A DNA stretch of 64,000 nt from Gammaproteobacteria bacterium (GTDB lineage Bacteria > Pseudomonadota > Gammaproteobacteria > HTCC5015). Numbering within the stretch: the stretch's first letter is position 1; the number at the start of each line of letters is the position of its first letter. Of this stretch, positions 1 to 9,268 are shown in pieces. The stretch spans positions 1 to 64,000 of the forward strand of contig JANQRI010000048.1 of NCBI GenBank assembly GCA_028284675.1, in the 5' to 3' direction. The translations under genes were made by a program, and so were the position numbers. The notes beneath the pieces are model-generated. The model searched no databases and was not told the origin of the DNA. It worked only from the letters and a program-made list of their open reading frames with translations.

Positions 1-99
1 CGTCAACGCCGCCGTCAACGTCGTCTTTCCATGGTCCACGTGACCTATCGTGCCTACATTCACGTGCGGCTTCGTTCGCTCAAATTTCTCTTTTGACAT
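1..99 (-). CDS. tuf: Elongation factor Tu, 5' end only
   Basis: GTP-binding translation factor that delivers aminoacyl-tRNA to the ribosome. The 33 codons present read MSKEKFERTKPHVNVGTIGH and then VDHGKTTLTAALT, which is the textbook EF-Tu N-terminus including the P-loop GHVDHGKT. The gene runs off the left edge. It lies just downstream of three tRNA genes on the same strand, the order seen at tufB in E. coli (Tyr-Gly-Thr-tufB), so co-transcription with the tRNAs is expected. Confidence 0.97.
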   Translation of the reverse strand, partial: MSKEKFERTKPHVNVGTIGHVDHGKTTLTAALT

Positions 100-138
100 A
101 CCTATTTTCCTTCCAACTTAGTTGCCAATAAAATTGTC

Positions 139-214
<76 letters not shown>

Positions 215-283
215 ATTCGGAGCACTGAGCACAGAAGTGATTGCACCATCTGAGTTCAAGGCTCTCTTTCCCGGCTTTCAAAC

Positions 284-357
<74 letters not shown>

Positions 358-437
358 GCCCGCCTGCCGAAAATAATAGCATCTGCCGGATTTTCACTCT
401 AAAAGCCCAGCCTGACCAACACATGTCCACCATGATA

Positions 438-522
438 TGGTGGAGGGGGTAGGATTCGAACCTACGAAGGCTGAGCCGTCAGATTTACAGTCTGATCCCG
501 TTGACCGCTTGGGTACCCCTCC
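438..522 (-). tRNA. tRNA-Tyr (anticodon GTA)
   Basis: An 85-nt class II tRNA with a long variable arm, acceptor GGAGGGG/CCCCTCC, anticodon GTA and encoded CCA. It is the first tRNA of the cluster. The promoter must lie to its right (523-770), where a TATAAT-like hexamer occurs on the minus strand at 663-668 without a convincing -35 element. Confidence 0.96.
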
Positions 523-770
523 GTGTCAAACGAAAAGCGGGGATTGTGCCTCAGAAAAGCCCTCCCAGTCAACAAGCTGATGCGCCACAAACGACTAAAA
601 GCCGAATCGGTTTTGCGCAAGCAATACCTGGCAAAAACACCGTACCCTCTTCCATATACCTTATTATATGTAAACTGATGTCGGAACAGCCTGATAGCTT
701 CTAAAGCCCTGCAAATACTTTGATATTTATAGTATTGGCTTTATCATCTCCCAAAATTATGGGAGCCAGC

Positions 771-1622
771 ATGCAGTTCGTTATTATCGTCGCGATGTAC
801 AATATGAGCGACCGGATTACTGAAAATATCAAAACACTCCAAAACCAGTCCTATCGGGATTTTCGCTGCCTAATCGGAGACGATCTGTCGACAGACGACA
901 GTGTACAAACTGTGCGTGCTCTGACCGGGAAAGACTCGCGTTTTCAACTTATTGCCCACTCAGAAAAAAAGTTTTCACTCGGTAATATTCATACTCTGAT
1001 TGAAATAGCCAACCCGAAGGATGATGATATTCTTGTACTTGTCGACGGTGACGATAAGCTTTCAGATGACTATGCGCTGGAAAGGCTGGCAAAAATATAC
1101 AAACAATATAAATGCTGGATGACCTATGGCAGCTATGCCAGCCCTAACGGGGAGCTGGACCCCGTGTGTGCGCCCTACCCGGACATTATCATTAGAACAA
1201 ACAAATATAGACAGGCAAGCTGGCGAGCCTCACATCTAAAAACATTCAAATATAAACTCTGGAAACGCATAGAGCTTAATGCGTTTACGATCACTGAAGC
1301 TGAATATAAGCAGGCATTGCGCAGAGCCCTGTTTTCTGGTCGTATCCGGTGCTGGTTACACTGGCGCAAATTCAAGCATACCGACTTACTAAACCCTTGT
1401 GGCTCTTACATTATACGCTGCAGCGACAAAGCAATAACGCTCCCGATGTTGGAAATGGCAGGCCCCAAGGCACGGTTTATAAACCAGATACTTTATACAT
1501 ACCACACTTATGAAAAACCGCTGAACTACGGTTCAAAACAAACGGATGAAAAATGGTATACACGCTGCATTCGGGATATCGTCAGGCACAAACCCAGATA
1601 TGACCGCATCAATGAGCTTTAA
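771..1622 (+). CDS. Glycosyltransferase family 2 protein
   Basis: A 283-residue GT-A fold glycosyltransferase, probably adding a sugar to a surface glycan; donor and acceptor cannot be told. It opens with the beta strand FVIIVAMYN, followed by SYRDFRCLIGDDLSTDDS and a DGDDK motif matching the DXD metal/nucleotide-sugar site. The start at 771 is chosen because GGGAG lies just upstream and the GT2 fold begins at once; an upstream in-frame ATG at 720 would add 17 residues that do not fit the family. No membrane segment is seen, and no other glycan genes adjoin it. It is a stand-alone gene divergent from the tRNA-tuf unit. Confidence 0.85.
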   Translation: MQFVIIVAMYNMSDRITENIKTLQNQSYRDFRCLIGDDLSTDDSVQTVRALTGKDSRFQLIAHSEKKFSLGNIHTLIEIANPKDDDILVLVDGDDKLSDDYALERLAKIYKQYKCWMTYGSYASPNGELDPVCAPYPDIIIRTNKYRQASWRASHLKTFKYKLWKRIELNAFTITEAEYKQALRRALFSGRIRCWLHWRKFKHTDLLNPCGSYIIRCSDKAITLPMLEMAGPKARFINQILYTYHTYEKPLNYGSKQTDEKWYTRCIRDIVRHKPRYDRINEL

Positions 1623-1643
1623 CCGATCGTTGATGTATAAATT

Positions 1644-1672
1644 TTGCATAATAGGTTTTCTTCTGCTATATT
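1644..1672 (+). promoter_or_regulatory. Candidate sigma-70 promoter
   Basis: TTGCAT at 1644-1649, a 17-bp spacer, then TATATT at 1667-1672. It sits just after the glycosyltransferase stop codon and points at a gene-free stretch that ends in a strong terminator. Transcription would begin near 1679. Judged by eye only. Confidence 0.35.
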
Positions 1673-1678
1673 TCTGGC

Positions 1679-1939
1679 CCTGACTTGTATAATTATCATA
1701 TAAGTAGTATCCGAAGGATAAGGGGTCATACAGCATGGAGCGCCACCAAATCGTTAATTCCGTCTTCCCGCCGGGATCACTTCTGACACGGTTTTCATTA
1801 TTATCACATAATCATAATGCCTGCTTCGCCTGACAGGGGAGCTTAGTACGCCCGGGTCTGGCAAACCCAAAATTCGCATAGGCATCCGCTGTTTATGCGT
1901 GACGTTGAGCTAAAACCCGCCGCCCGGCGGGATTTTTTT
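1679..1939 (+). ncRNA. Candidate small RNA of unknown class
   Basis: A gene-free stretch bounded by a plausible promoter on the left and a strong rho-independent terminator on the right, about 260 nt. I see no convincing ORF on either strand. It does not match 6S RNA, tmRNA, SRP RNA or RNase P features I could check. It may instead be the 3' untranslated region of the glycosyltransferase mRNA. Confidence 0.3.
1916..1939 (+). terminator. Rho-independent terminator
   Basis: Perfect 6-bp stem CCCGCC/GGCGGG with loop GCCC, followed by A and seven T residues. It ends either the glycosyltransferase transcript or the candidate small RNA upstream. Confidence 0.85.
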
Positions 1940-2099
1940 GCCCACCAACAATCTTTATTTAGGCCAATCTGATAAATGCCTTGGATTACACTCGCCTAAT
2001 TACTTCACACAACAAAAAGTGCTGACGGGCTCCCACTTACCTTATAATAAGCACTCATCAACTCTTTAACACACCCGGTACGGGATCAACTATTGGCGA

Positions 2100-3449
2100 A
2101 TGGGCATGCCTGCGGCACAGAAACACGCATTAATCGTAGATGACTCGAAAACCGCACAAGTGCGTCTGCAAAAAATACTTGCGCGTTATGAACTCGCTGT
2201 CGACACTGCCAATTCAGCTGAAGAAGCACTTAACTATCTATCCTATTCGCTACCATCCGTCATTTTTATGGACCACCTGATGGAAGGCATGGATGGCTTT
2301 GAGGCATTGAAGATTATCAAATCAAACCCGGATACCGCGATGGTACCCATTATTATGTATACCTCCAAAAGTGGAGACTTATATATAGGGCAAGCCAGAG
2401 CATTAGGAGCGATTGATGTAGTTTCGAAAGATCATATCGAGCCCTCCAACCTGGACAAAGTACTGGGAGGAATCAATATACTCCCGAAAAATACCGGCAA
2501 GAAAACAATAAAATCACCTCAACCTCCGGTAGTAACAAAAAATACTGAACTGGAAAACCTCAGAATCCAAATCACCAAGCTACTCGATATACATATCTCA
2601 AGAGTCAGACAGGAATTCATGGAGAGCTCGAAACTCTTGATCCGATATTTTTCAAGAGAACTAAAAGAGCTAAAAGAACAGAAACGAAAAACACCCACAG
2701 AAAAAAGCCACCCCGAGCCAACAGTTATTACCACACAAGCGCCGGATACTACTCATTGGAAATGGCTATTATGGCCAATGATACTTGTTACAGTTCTTTC
2801 TTTGGTCACCTTATATACTGTTTACGAATCATACCGCCAACAACAAATTGCACACAAAAACTATGTTCAGCTCACTGGGTTTATCGAAACACAATACAAC
2901 TCACTTTCTGATGAGAACAAAAAACTACTCAAAAAAATTAACGTTAACGACACTCAGGCTGACCCAGACGGGCTGATCCAGACACTGGCCTGGGCGATTA
3001 ATGCAAAAAGCCAGTTTCATTTTAATCAAATGGCACTGGGCGACGAAAGCCTTTCAATGATCAACGAGCTGATCACTCGTTTAAATTCTGCTAATTTTAC
3101 CGGCACAATTTTATTGAATGTGCACTTCGGTGACTTTTGCATAACAAGAGGTGCTGATGGTGCACTGAAATTACCGAAACCTTCTACGCCCATTAAAAAC
3201 TGTATATTGTTAAGTACACAACCTCAGAATTTTTCTATTGATGATCAACTATCACTCCCTTTTATTAATTTCCTGCTAAGCTCACCATTACTGCGTGAAA
3301 AAAAGATTCGTGTGGAAATGGAGTCCAAAGGACTCGATCAACCCGCAACCCCATACCCCAACCCCTTAACTATCAACAATGCTGGAGAATGGAATAATAT
3401 TGCAAAACTGAACAATCGACTGGAAGTTGAGCTACTACCGGATGAATAA
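2100..3449 (+). CDS. Receiver-domain protein with a single membrane anchor and unknown C-terminal domain
   Basis: A 449-residue protein. Residues about 8-125 form a CheY-like receiver: acidic pair in ALIVDDSK, phospho-acceptor Asp in VIFMDHLM, Thr/Ser in IIMYTSKS and the Lys in VVSKDH. A Lys/Glu-rich linker, possibly coiled coil (about 150-205), leads to one hydrophobic segment (WLLWPMILVTVLSLVTLYTV, about 223-242). About 200 residues follow that I do not recognise. With the receiver in the cytoplasm, the C-terminal part would be periplasmic, an unusual layout for a response regulator. No DNA-binding or kinase domain is visible. No strong ribosome-binding site precedes the start; ATG 2106 is an alternative. 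A candidate terminator follows at 3579-3614. Confidence 0.7.
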   Translation: MGMPAAQKHALIVDDSKTAQVRLQKILARYELAVDTANSAEEALNYLSYSLPSVIFMDHLMEGMDGFEALKIIKSNPDTAMVPIIMYTSKSGDLYIGQARALGAIDVVSKDHIEPSNLDKVLGGINILPKNTGKKTIKSPQPPVVTKNTELENLRIQITKLLDIHISRVRQEFMESSKLLIRYFSRELKELKEQKRKTPTEKSHPEPTVITTQAPDTTHWKWLLWPMILVTVLSLVTLYTVYESYRQQQIAHKNYVQLTGFIETQYNSLSDENKKLLKKINVNDTQADPDGLIQTLAWAINAKSQFHFNQMALGDESLSMINELITRLNSANFTGTILLNVHFGDFCITRGADGALKLPKPSTPIKNCILLSTQPQNFSIDDQLSLPFINFLLSSPLLREKKIRVEMESKGLDQPATPYPNPLTINNAGEWNNIAKLNNRLEVELLPDE

Positions 3450-3578
3450 CGTACTCTTCACTAAAATAAGAGCCAGCCACAAATAGCAGTAAATAATTAT
3501 TTTTACCCCTAAACACCAGCATCTTTTACTCACTTTCCCCGCACATACCACTGCTGCGCTCAAAACATAATGCGCATT

Positions 3579-3614
3579 AGGCTGTCTAAAAAATGAGGAT
3601 GCTCAGAACAGCCT
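3579..3614 (+). terminator. Possible terminator hairpin
   Basis: AGGCTGT (3579-3585) pairs with ACAGCCT (3608-3614) around a long loop and is followed by a T-rich tail. It lies between the receiver protein and the lysine-catabolism operon. The long loop makes this uncertain. Confidence 0.4.
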
Positions 3615-3662
3615 TTTAGTTTTATATATTTAGAAACTGTCTCAAAACAGCGGAGGCATACA

Positions 3663-4466
3663 ATGAACACAAAACGCCTGTTGGAATCACTGTGGAGCGA
3701 CTATATTGGGATCAACCCGCAAGCGCTCTCCATCCATAAGCTGCTGAAACAGGCAGGCGAGCCAATCGTAAATGATCATATTGCTATTCGTACATTTCGC
3801 CATGCAAAAACCGGTATCAATATAATCGCCAGCCCATTTACCAGCCTCGGTTACCATGGTGAAGCCGAATATGAGTTCCCCGAGAAAAAACTTTATGCTC
3901 GATTCTATAAGCACCCAAACCCCAAACTGCCAAAAATATTTATCAGTGAACTTAAAATCGATACATGCTCAACCTTTTTGCAACAGACAGTTAACGCTTT
4001 GATAGACCAGCTGGGCAATACGCTTGCAATACCAGCGGATTTTGTATTTAACGGCATCCCATGGAAGCCTATCCCTTATAAGACCTACCAAACCTTAAAA
4101 CAGGAGAGTGAATATGCCGCATGGTTATCAGCTTTCGGTTTTCGGGCCAACCATTTCACAATTCTGGTAAACACTCTCAAACACTTCCGTTCTTTACATC
4201 AGCTTAATGAATATTTAAAGCAACATGGTTTCAAACTAAACAGCGCCGGCGGTGAAATAAAAGGTTCAAAAGAGGTTTATTTAGAACAGTCTTCTACCCT
4301 GGCTGCCCCGGTTCCTGTTTCCTTTGCTGACACAAACGCCGTCATCCCGGGTTGCTATTATGAGTTTGCGTATCGATATAAATTGCCTGACGGCAGGCTC
4401 TATGATGGATTTGTCGCAAAATCTGCCGATAAAATCTTTGAGAGCACTGACAGTAAGGCAAAATAG
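3663..4466 (+). CDS. DUF1338 protein, 2-oxoadipate dioxygenase/decarboxylase family
   Basis: A 267-residue member of the DUF1338 family, whose characterised members (HglS/YdcJ type) are Fe(II)-dependent enzymes converting 2-oxoadipate to D-2-hydroxyglutarate in lysine breakdown. Likely metal ligands are His in NDHIAIRTF, His in RANHFTI and Glu in YYEFAYRY. A strong GGAGG site lies upstream of the ATG. It is the first gene of a three-gene operon with a saccharopine/lysine dehydrogenase (1-base gap) and an ALDH7 dehydrogenase, a grouping known from bacterial lysine catabolism. It is cytoplasmic. At 267 residues it is shorter than HglS, so it may be a minimal core version; substrate is inferred. 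Confidence 0.85.
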   Translation: MNTKRLLESLWSDYIGINPQALSIHKLLKQAGEPIVNDHIAIRTFRHAKTGINIIASPFTSLGYHGEAEYEFPEKKLYARFYKHPNPKLPKIFISELKIDTCSTFLQQTVNALIDQLGNTLAIPADFVFNGIPWKPIPYKTYQTLKQESEYAAWLSAFGFRANHFTILVNTLKHFRSLHQLNEYLKQHGFKLNSAGGEIKGSKEVYLEQSSTLAAPVPVSFADTNAVIPGCYYEFAYRYKLPDGRLYDGFVAKSADKIFESTDSKAK

Positions 4467-4467
4467 A

Positions 4468-5544
4468 ATGACCAAGATACTGTTGTTTGGCGCAGGCACG
4501 ATTGGTGCGATGATTACGGAATTATTAACCGGGTCCGGCGATTACCATGTCACCGTAGTGGACAAAGACGAGTTGCGTTTAAACAATATTCCCGACCACT
4601 CAGCCATTACAAAAGTTCAGCAATACTCCAGCACGCCGGAGCATCTGCACAAGCTTATGGGCGGGCACTTCGCAGCAATTTCCGCATTCCCTTACTCAAT
4701 GACTCCGATCATCGCCACCGCTGCCAAAACCGCCAATATACATTACCTGGATTTAACCGAAGATATTGCCAGCACCCGCGCGGTACGTGAACTGGCAGCT
4801 GGTGCGAAACAGGCATTTATTCCGCAGTGCGGCCTGGCACCCGGTTTTATATCAATCGCCGCCCATAATTTGACAGAAAAATTTGATCATTTGCAAAAAG
4901 TGCATATGCGTGTTGGTGCACTGCCGATTTATCCAACCAATGCACTCAAATACAATCTGACCTGGAGCACTGACGGATTGATCAATGAGTACTGTAATCC
5001 CTGTGAAGCAATTCATGCCGGCGAAACACGCGAAGTATTGCCACTGGAAGAGCTCGAGGCTTTTTCCCTGGACGGCATTAATTACGAGGCATTCAATACC
5101 TCCGGCGGCCTGGGCACGCTGTGTGAAAGCCTTGCAGGCAAAGTAGAAAGCCTGAATTATAAAACCGTTCGCTATCCCGGGCACCGGGATATCGTCAAAA
5201 TGCTTGTTCATGATCTGCGTCTGTCGCAGCGACGCGATATTTTAAAAGACGTGTTGGAAAACGCGATACCGGCAACCATGCAGGATGTTGTGCTGATTTT
5301 TATCACGGTCAGCGGAACACGGGGCGGCAGGCTGATGCAGGAAAGTTACGCAAAAAAAATCTATCACCAGGAGATTGGCAATACCCTTTGGAGTGCCATT
5401 CAAATCACCACCGGTTCAAGCATATGCACAGTACTGGATTTATTGCGCACAAACTCTATTCCAAATAGCGGCTTTGTAAAACAAGAGCAAATCCCGCTCG
5501 ACAAATTTATCACAAATCGATTTGGCCGTTACTTTCAAGCCTAA
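4468..5544 (+). CDS. Saccharopine dehydrogenase / lysine 6-dehydrogenase family protein
   Basis: A 358-residue NAD(P)-binding enzyme. The N-terminal Rossmann motif is ILLFGAGTIGAMI; the central IPQCGLAPGFISIAA and later YPGHRDI are typical of the saccharopine dehydrogenase family. It should yield 2-aminoadipate semialdehyde, either from saccharopine or directly from lysine. No lysine-ketoglutarate reductase domain is fused or nearby, which leans toward a lysine 6-dehydrogenase role, but sequence alone does not settle it. The start ATG at 4468 lies immediately after the stop of the DUF1338 gene, so a longer upstream start in this frame is rejected. The product would be oxidised by the next gene. 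Confidence 0.8.
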   Translation: MTKILLFGAGTIGAMITELLTGSGDYHVTVVDKDELRLNNIPDHSAITKVQQYSSTPEHLHKLMGGHFAAISAFPYSMTPIIATAAKTANIHYLDLTEDIASTRAVRELAAGAKQAFIPQCGLAPGFISIAAHNLTEKFDHLQKVHMRVGALPIYPTNALKYNLTWSTDGLINEYCNPCEAIHAGETREVLPLEELEAFSLDGINYEAFNTSGGLGTLCESLAGKVESLNYKTVRYPGHRDIVKMLVHDLRLSQRRDILKDVLENAIPATMQDVVLIFITVSGTRGGRLMQESYAKKIYHQEIGNTLWSAIQITTGSSICTVLDLLRTNSIPNSGFVKQEQIPLDKFITNRFGRYFQA

Positions 5545-5576
5545 CCATCACCACTTAAAGGAGCTTGCCCCTTGCC

Positions 5577-7076
5577 ATGGATATTCAAGCAACCATTAAA
5601 GAGCTTGGCCTTAATGCAAATGACTTAAACGCTGGAACATTTAAGGTTTATTCCCCGATTGACGGGCAAGCCATTGCCTCACTACAAATTGATACCCCTG
5701 AATCGATCAATGAAAAAATCACACTGGCCAACAAAGCATTTTTAGCGTGGCGTTTAATACCCCCGCCACAGCGTGGCGAGCTGATCCGGCTTTTTGGCGA
5801 GGAGTTACGCAAACATAAACAAGCACTTGGAAAACTGGTCACTATAGAGTGCGGCAAAATACTCAGCGAAGGCATGGGTGAAGTTCAGGAAATGATCGAT
5901 ATCTGCGACTTCGCAGTCGGTTTATCGCGACAACTTTACGGTTTAACAATAGCATCAGAAAGACCGGCGCATAAAATGCTTGAAACCTGGCAACCTTTGG
6001 GGGTTTGCGGAGTCATCAGCGCATTTAACTTTCCGGTCGCGGTATGGGCCTGGAATTTTGCAATCGCAATAGTTTGCGGCGATCCGGTTATTTGGAAGCC
6101 CTCGGAAAAAACCCCGGTGACCGCACTCGCCTGCTTAGCGTTGTTTCAAAGAGCTGCGGCCAAATTTCAACACGCTCCTGAAGGGTTGATGCAGGTGATT
6201 ATCGGCGACCACAAAGCCGGTGAACAACTGGCGGACAGCCCGCAAATCCCGTTACTCAGTGCAACCGGCAGCGTTGCCATGGGCCGTGAAGTCGGCCCAA
6301 GAGTGGCCAGACGATTCGGCAAAACGCTGCTTGAACTTGGCGGTAATAATGCAATGATTGTGACGCCTTCAGCTGACCTGGACCTGGCATTACGCGCAAT
6401 CGTTTTTGCCGCGGCCGGCACTGCCGGACAACGTTGCACAAGCTTGCGCCGCCTGATCGTACACAAAAGCATTTATCGCAAACTGATTAACTCGATTAAA
6501 CAAAGTTATGCGCAAATACCGGTGGGCAATCCACTGGATGAATCGAAACTGGTCGGTCCATTAATTGACCGGGCTGCGTTTGAAACCATGCAATCGGGAC
6601 TGGAGGTTGCAAAGACAGAAGGGTCTGCTGTCATCGGCGGAGCAAGAGTACTGGTGAATGAATACCCGGATGCTTATTATGTTCAACCGGCTTTAATTGA
6701 AGCAAAGCGATCATCCACATTACTAAACAAAGAGATATTCGCGCCACTTTTGCACTGCCTGGAATATGAACAGCTTGATCAGGCGATACAAATGCATAAC
6801 GATGTACCGCAGGGGCTGGCATCCAGCATATTCACCAACGATTTGCGTGAAGCCGAACAGTTTTTGGCCGCAAACGGCAGTGATTGCGGAATCGCGAATG
6901 TGAATATCGGACCTTCAGGCGCTGAAATTGGTGGAGCTTTTGGTGGAGAAAAAGAAACAGGCGGCGGTCGTGAGTCCGGATCCGACGCATGGAAAGCCTA
7001 TATGCGTCGCCAGACATCAACCATTAACTACTCAAGCCAGCTGCCGCTGGCGCAAGGTGTTAAATTTGAAATTTAG
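5577..7076 (+). CDS. ALDH7-family aldehyde dehydrogenase (2-aminoadipate semialdehyde dehydrogenase)
   Basis: A 499-residue NAD(P)-dependent dehydrogenase of the ALDH7/antiquitin type, oxidising 2-aminoadipate semialdehyde to 2-aminoadipate. The catalytic Cys is about residue 287 (GQRCTSLRR), the general base Glu about 253 (LLELGGNN), and the N-terminal GTFKVYSPIDG and GKILSEGMGEVQEMID are typical. ATG 5577 is preferred because AAAGGAG ends 13 bases upstream; a TTG four codons earlier is too close to that site. It is the last gene of the lysine operon. The product would be transaminated to 2-oxoadipate, the substrate of the DUF1338 enzyme. Confidence 0.92.
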   Translation: MDIQATIKELGLNANDLNAGTFKVYSPIDGQAIASLQIDTPESINEKITLANKAFLAWRLIPPPQRGELIRLFGEELRKHKQALGKLVTIECGKILSEGMGEVQEMIDICDFAVGLSRQLYGLTIASERPAHKMLETWQPLGVCGVISAFNFPVAVWAWNFAIAIVCGDPVIWKPSEKTPVTALACLALFQRAAAKFQHAPEGLMQVIIGDHKAGEQLADSPQIPLLSATGSVAMGREVGPRVARRFGKTLLELGGNNAMIVTPSADLDLALRAIVFAAAGTAGQRCTSLRRLIVHKSIYRKLINSIKQSYAQIPVGNPLDESKLVGPLIDRAAFETMQSGLEVAKTEGSAVIGGARVLVNEYPDAYYVQPALIEAKRSSTLLNKEIFAPLLHCLEYEQLDQAIQMHNDVPQGLASSIFTNDLREAEQFLAANGSDCGIANVNIGPSGAEIGGAFGGEKETGGGRESGSDAWKAYMRRQTSTINYSSQLPLAQGVKFEI

Positions 7077-7088
7077 CGCAGGCTGCAA

Positions 7089-7451
7089 TTATTGCAGGAG
7101 GTTATCGATTGTATCCACGAGCTCCTTCTCCTGAACCGGCTTCACCAGATACCCCATTGCCCCCTGGCGCAGTGCCCACAATTTATCAGTCAGTTGACTT
7201 TTTGACGACAGCATTACCACAGGTATTTCACCGGTATCTTCATTGCGGCTGATTTTACGGGCGGCCTCGAACCCATTTGCCTCCGGCATCACGACATCCA
7301 TAATAACCAGGTCCGGCGACTGGGTTTTGGCATACTCGATACCTACTTTCCCGTTCTCGGCGACAATCACTTCATAGCCGTTTCTTTCCAACACTTTGGT
7401 GGTTGCATAAGCCTGCGTGGGAGAATCTTCTACCAATAGGATTCGACGCAT
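7089..7451 (-). CDS. Single-domain response regulator (CheY/PilH-like)
   Basis: A 120-residue stand-alone receiver domain. The acidic pocket is in ILLVEDSP, the phospho-acceptor Asp in LVIMDVVMPEANGFEAARKI, Thr/Ser in VVMLSSKSQ and Lys in YLVKPV. It resembles PilG/PilH of twitching motility systems in size and in the VEDSPTQ and MPEANGFE motifs. The start at 7451 is supported by AGGAG six bases upstream; a longer start at 7475 is less likely. It converges on the ALDH7 gene with 12 bases between stops. No kinase partner is nearby, so its pathway is unknown. Confidence 0.85.
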   Translation of the reverse strand: MRRILLVEDSPTQAYATTKVLERNGYEVIVAENGKVGIEYAKTQSPDLVIMDVVMPEANGFEAARKISRNEDTGEIPVVMLSSKSQLTDKLWALRQGAMGYLVKPVQEKELVDTIDNLLQ

Positions 7452-7856
7452 TTTTCGCTCCTTGGTTATAGCCATGGCATTGAATTCATGTATTTTATAA
7501 CGAATTATTTATAAGTCTATAATTTTTATGAAAAAATAAGCAAATAGCCGTTTTTTTAACCGCTTTTACAGCTATTTACTCACCTACCACGCCCTCAATA
7601 AGCACCTGAGCCGTTTTCAATAGCATTTTTCGGTGTCGAAATACAAGCAAATCACCGGAAACCGGTCCAACAAATCGCTGAAATACTCCGACCTATTACG
7701 AATGTTCTAATGCCCGGACGTGAAATAATGACTAAAATCACTATAACGCGATACCGGCGAGCTTCCCTAGACTCAGCGCCAAGATACCAGATTGCCGCCA
7801 AGTATCAATAAGCCAAAAGTATGATAATAACCAACTGAACGGGTAATACCGATAAA
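7452..7856. other. Gene-free interval
   Basis: About 400 bases between two divergent genes. It must hold the promoters of the single-domain regulator (minus) and the secreted protein (plus). I see no ORF, repeat or strong hairpin; a short CCGG-AAA-CCGG palindrome near 7657-7667 is the only local symmetry. Confidence 0.4.
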
Positions 7857-9167
7857 ATGAAACTGACAAAAGAGACCTTTATGCACTTTTTATCATTTAC
7901 TCCAAAATGCCTGAAAACCTTTGTCATATTATTAACAATAGGCACCGTGGCCTGCGGAAGTGCACTCGCCACAGATCAGGACACAGATACAGGTTCGGTA
8001 CTGAGTAAACTCAAAGCGTCTGCAACCGAAATTGTTAACCAGGCAACGCAGAAAAACCAGCTTCTGCTGTTTCGCTTCGGCGCGGAATTGGGCCTGAGCC
8101 TGGATGCCTGGGAGGCAGCAAACAGTGATTTACTGACTACCCGTTTTAATACATTGAAGAAACCACATCAGGTTTTCCTGAAAGACATTGAGGAACTGCT
8201 TTCCGAGGTCAGCAGGGTTGTATATGCAGCAGAAACAATCGAACAACTCACCACTGATTGGAAAAAAGATGCCGGATTAATATCGCTTGTCGATGAGCTT
8301 CCCGCAGTCACATCGTATGCACCCGCCGTTATTACACCACTAAACACTGAAAGCACTTTGAAAATCAGTTTCAAGGGCAAAGGATTTAAACACGCCCCGC
8401 CAAAGCTTATCTTTGACGGTATAGAAGCATCGTTAATAAGCAATAGCGACAATGAAATCAGTTTCCGGCTGGATGCAGAGACAATTGTATTTAAAAACAA
8501 AGCCCGTATTCTGAATGCAACACTGCTCACATACCGGCCAGATAAACCGGACGAAGAAACCTCCGGCCAATATGAGCTTCGATTTAAAATACCTTTTATG
8601 ATAATGCCCAAACACCCGGGCAACTATAAAGTCATTTCAGAGTATACCCAAACCGTCGATCATAACAGTACATTTCGCAATGAGTTCCGCCACTCCAGCG
8701 ACAAACCTGCTTTGAACTGTAAAGCGTTTAACCAGCGCCCCAGCCTGCCCGGGCGCAAGATGAAAAACGTCAGGCTGGAACGCGCTTGGGGTGAAAACGG
8801 CCGCGAACGTATTTTAAATGCAAATCCGAATGGGTTCAGTATCGAAATTTGTGTGGCCCGCCAAAATAAACCTTATCTGGGAAATCCACCGGGAAAACGT
8901 AACGTCATTTATACCTGGGACGAATACTGGCAGGAAACCGAAAACAGTAAATCCGCATCTCTGGGTAAGTTTGAATGGGGTAAGGAAGTGCTGATCAAAT
9001 TGGAGAAAAACACACGTGATTTCGAGGTCACTGTCAATAACAATACCGGAGAAACCATCAGGCTCAATAATGAAAGCTCTCACCCTTTTTATAAGCTTTC
9101 ATTTGACTCTGATGCCAATAAGCTCAGAATTACACAGCAAATCCCGGCATCGATTAATCAACTCTAA
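7857..9167 (+). CDS. Hypothetical exported protein with an IPT/TIG-like segment
   Basis: A 436-residue protein I do not recognise. The N-terminus (to about residue 38) is a signal sequence: basic start, hydrophobic TFVILLTIGTVA, then CGSALATD. Residues about 150-235 (PAVITPLNTESTLKISFKGKGF) resemble an IPT/TIG beta-sandwich. The C-terminal half has alternating beta-rich patterns without known motifs. Export to the periplasm or outer membrane is likely. ATG 7881 is an alternative start that still leaves a signal peptide. It precedes a four-helix membrane protein gene by about 100 bases. Confidence 0.65.
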   Translation: MKLTKETFMHFLSFTPKCLKTFVILLTIGTVACGSALATDQDTDTGSVLSKLKASATEIVNQATQKNQLLLFRFGAELGLSLDAWEAANSDLLTTRFNTLKKPHQVFLKDIEELLSEVSRVVYAAETIEQLTTDWKKDAGLISLVDELPAVTSYAPAVITPLNTESTLKISFKGKGFKHAPPKLIFDGIEASLISNSDNEISFRLDAETIVFKNKARILNATLLTYRPDKPDEETSGQYELRFKIPFMIMPKHPGNYKVISEYTQTVDHNSTFRNEFRHSSDKPALNCKAFNQRPSLPGRKMKNVRLERAWGENGRERILNANPNGFSIEICVARQNKPYLGNPPGKRNVIYTWDEYWQETENSKSASLGKFEWGKEVLIKLEKNTRDFEVTVNNNTGETIRLNNESSHPFYKLSFDSDANKLRITQQIPASINQL

Positions 9168-9268
9168 AACTGGTACCAATTACTTAGGTTATTAAAGAAA
9201 ATATTGCGGTAAAATTACTGAAAACTGGCATATCGCCTTACCAAATGCGACGCACAGGAGTGGCCGCT

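Noticed and set aside
501..704. 67-codon ORF after tRNA-Tyr
   Set aside because: It begins inside the tRNA gene and shows no protein-like pattern.
1679..1939. tmRNA, 6S RNA or SRP RNA
   Set aside because: The diagnostic sequences and end pairing I could check for those RNAs are not present.
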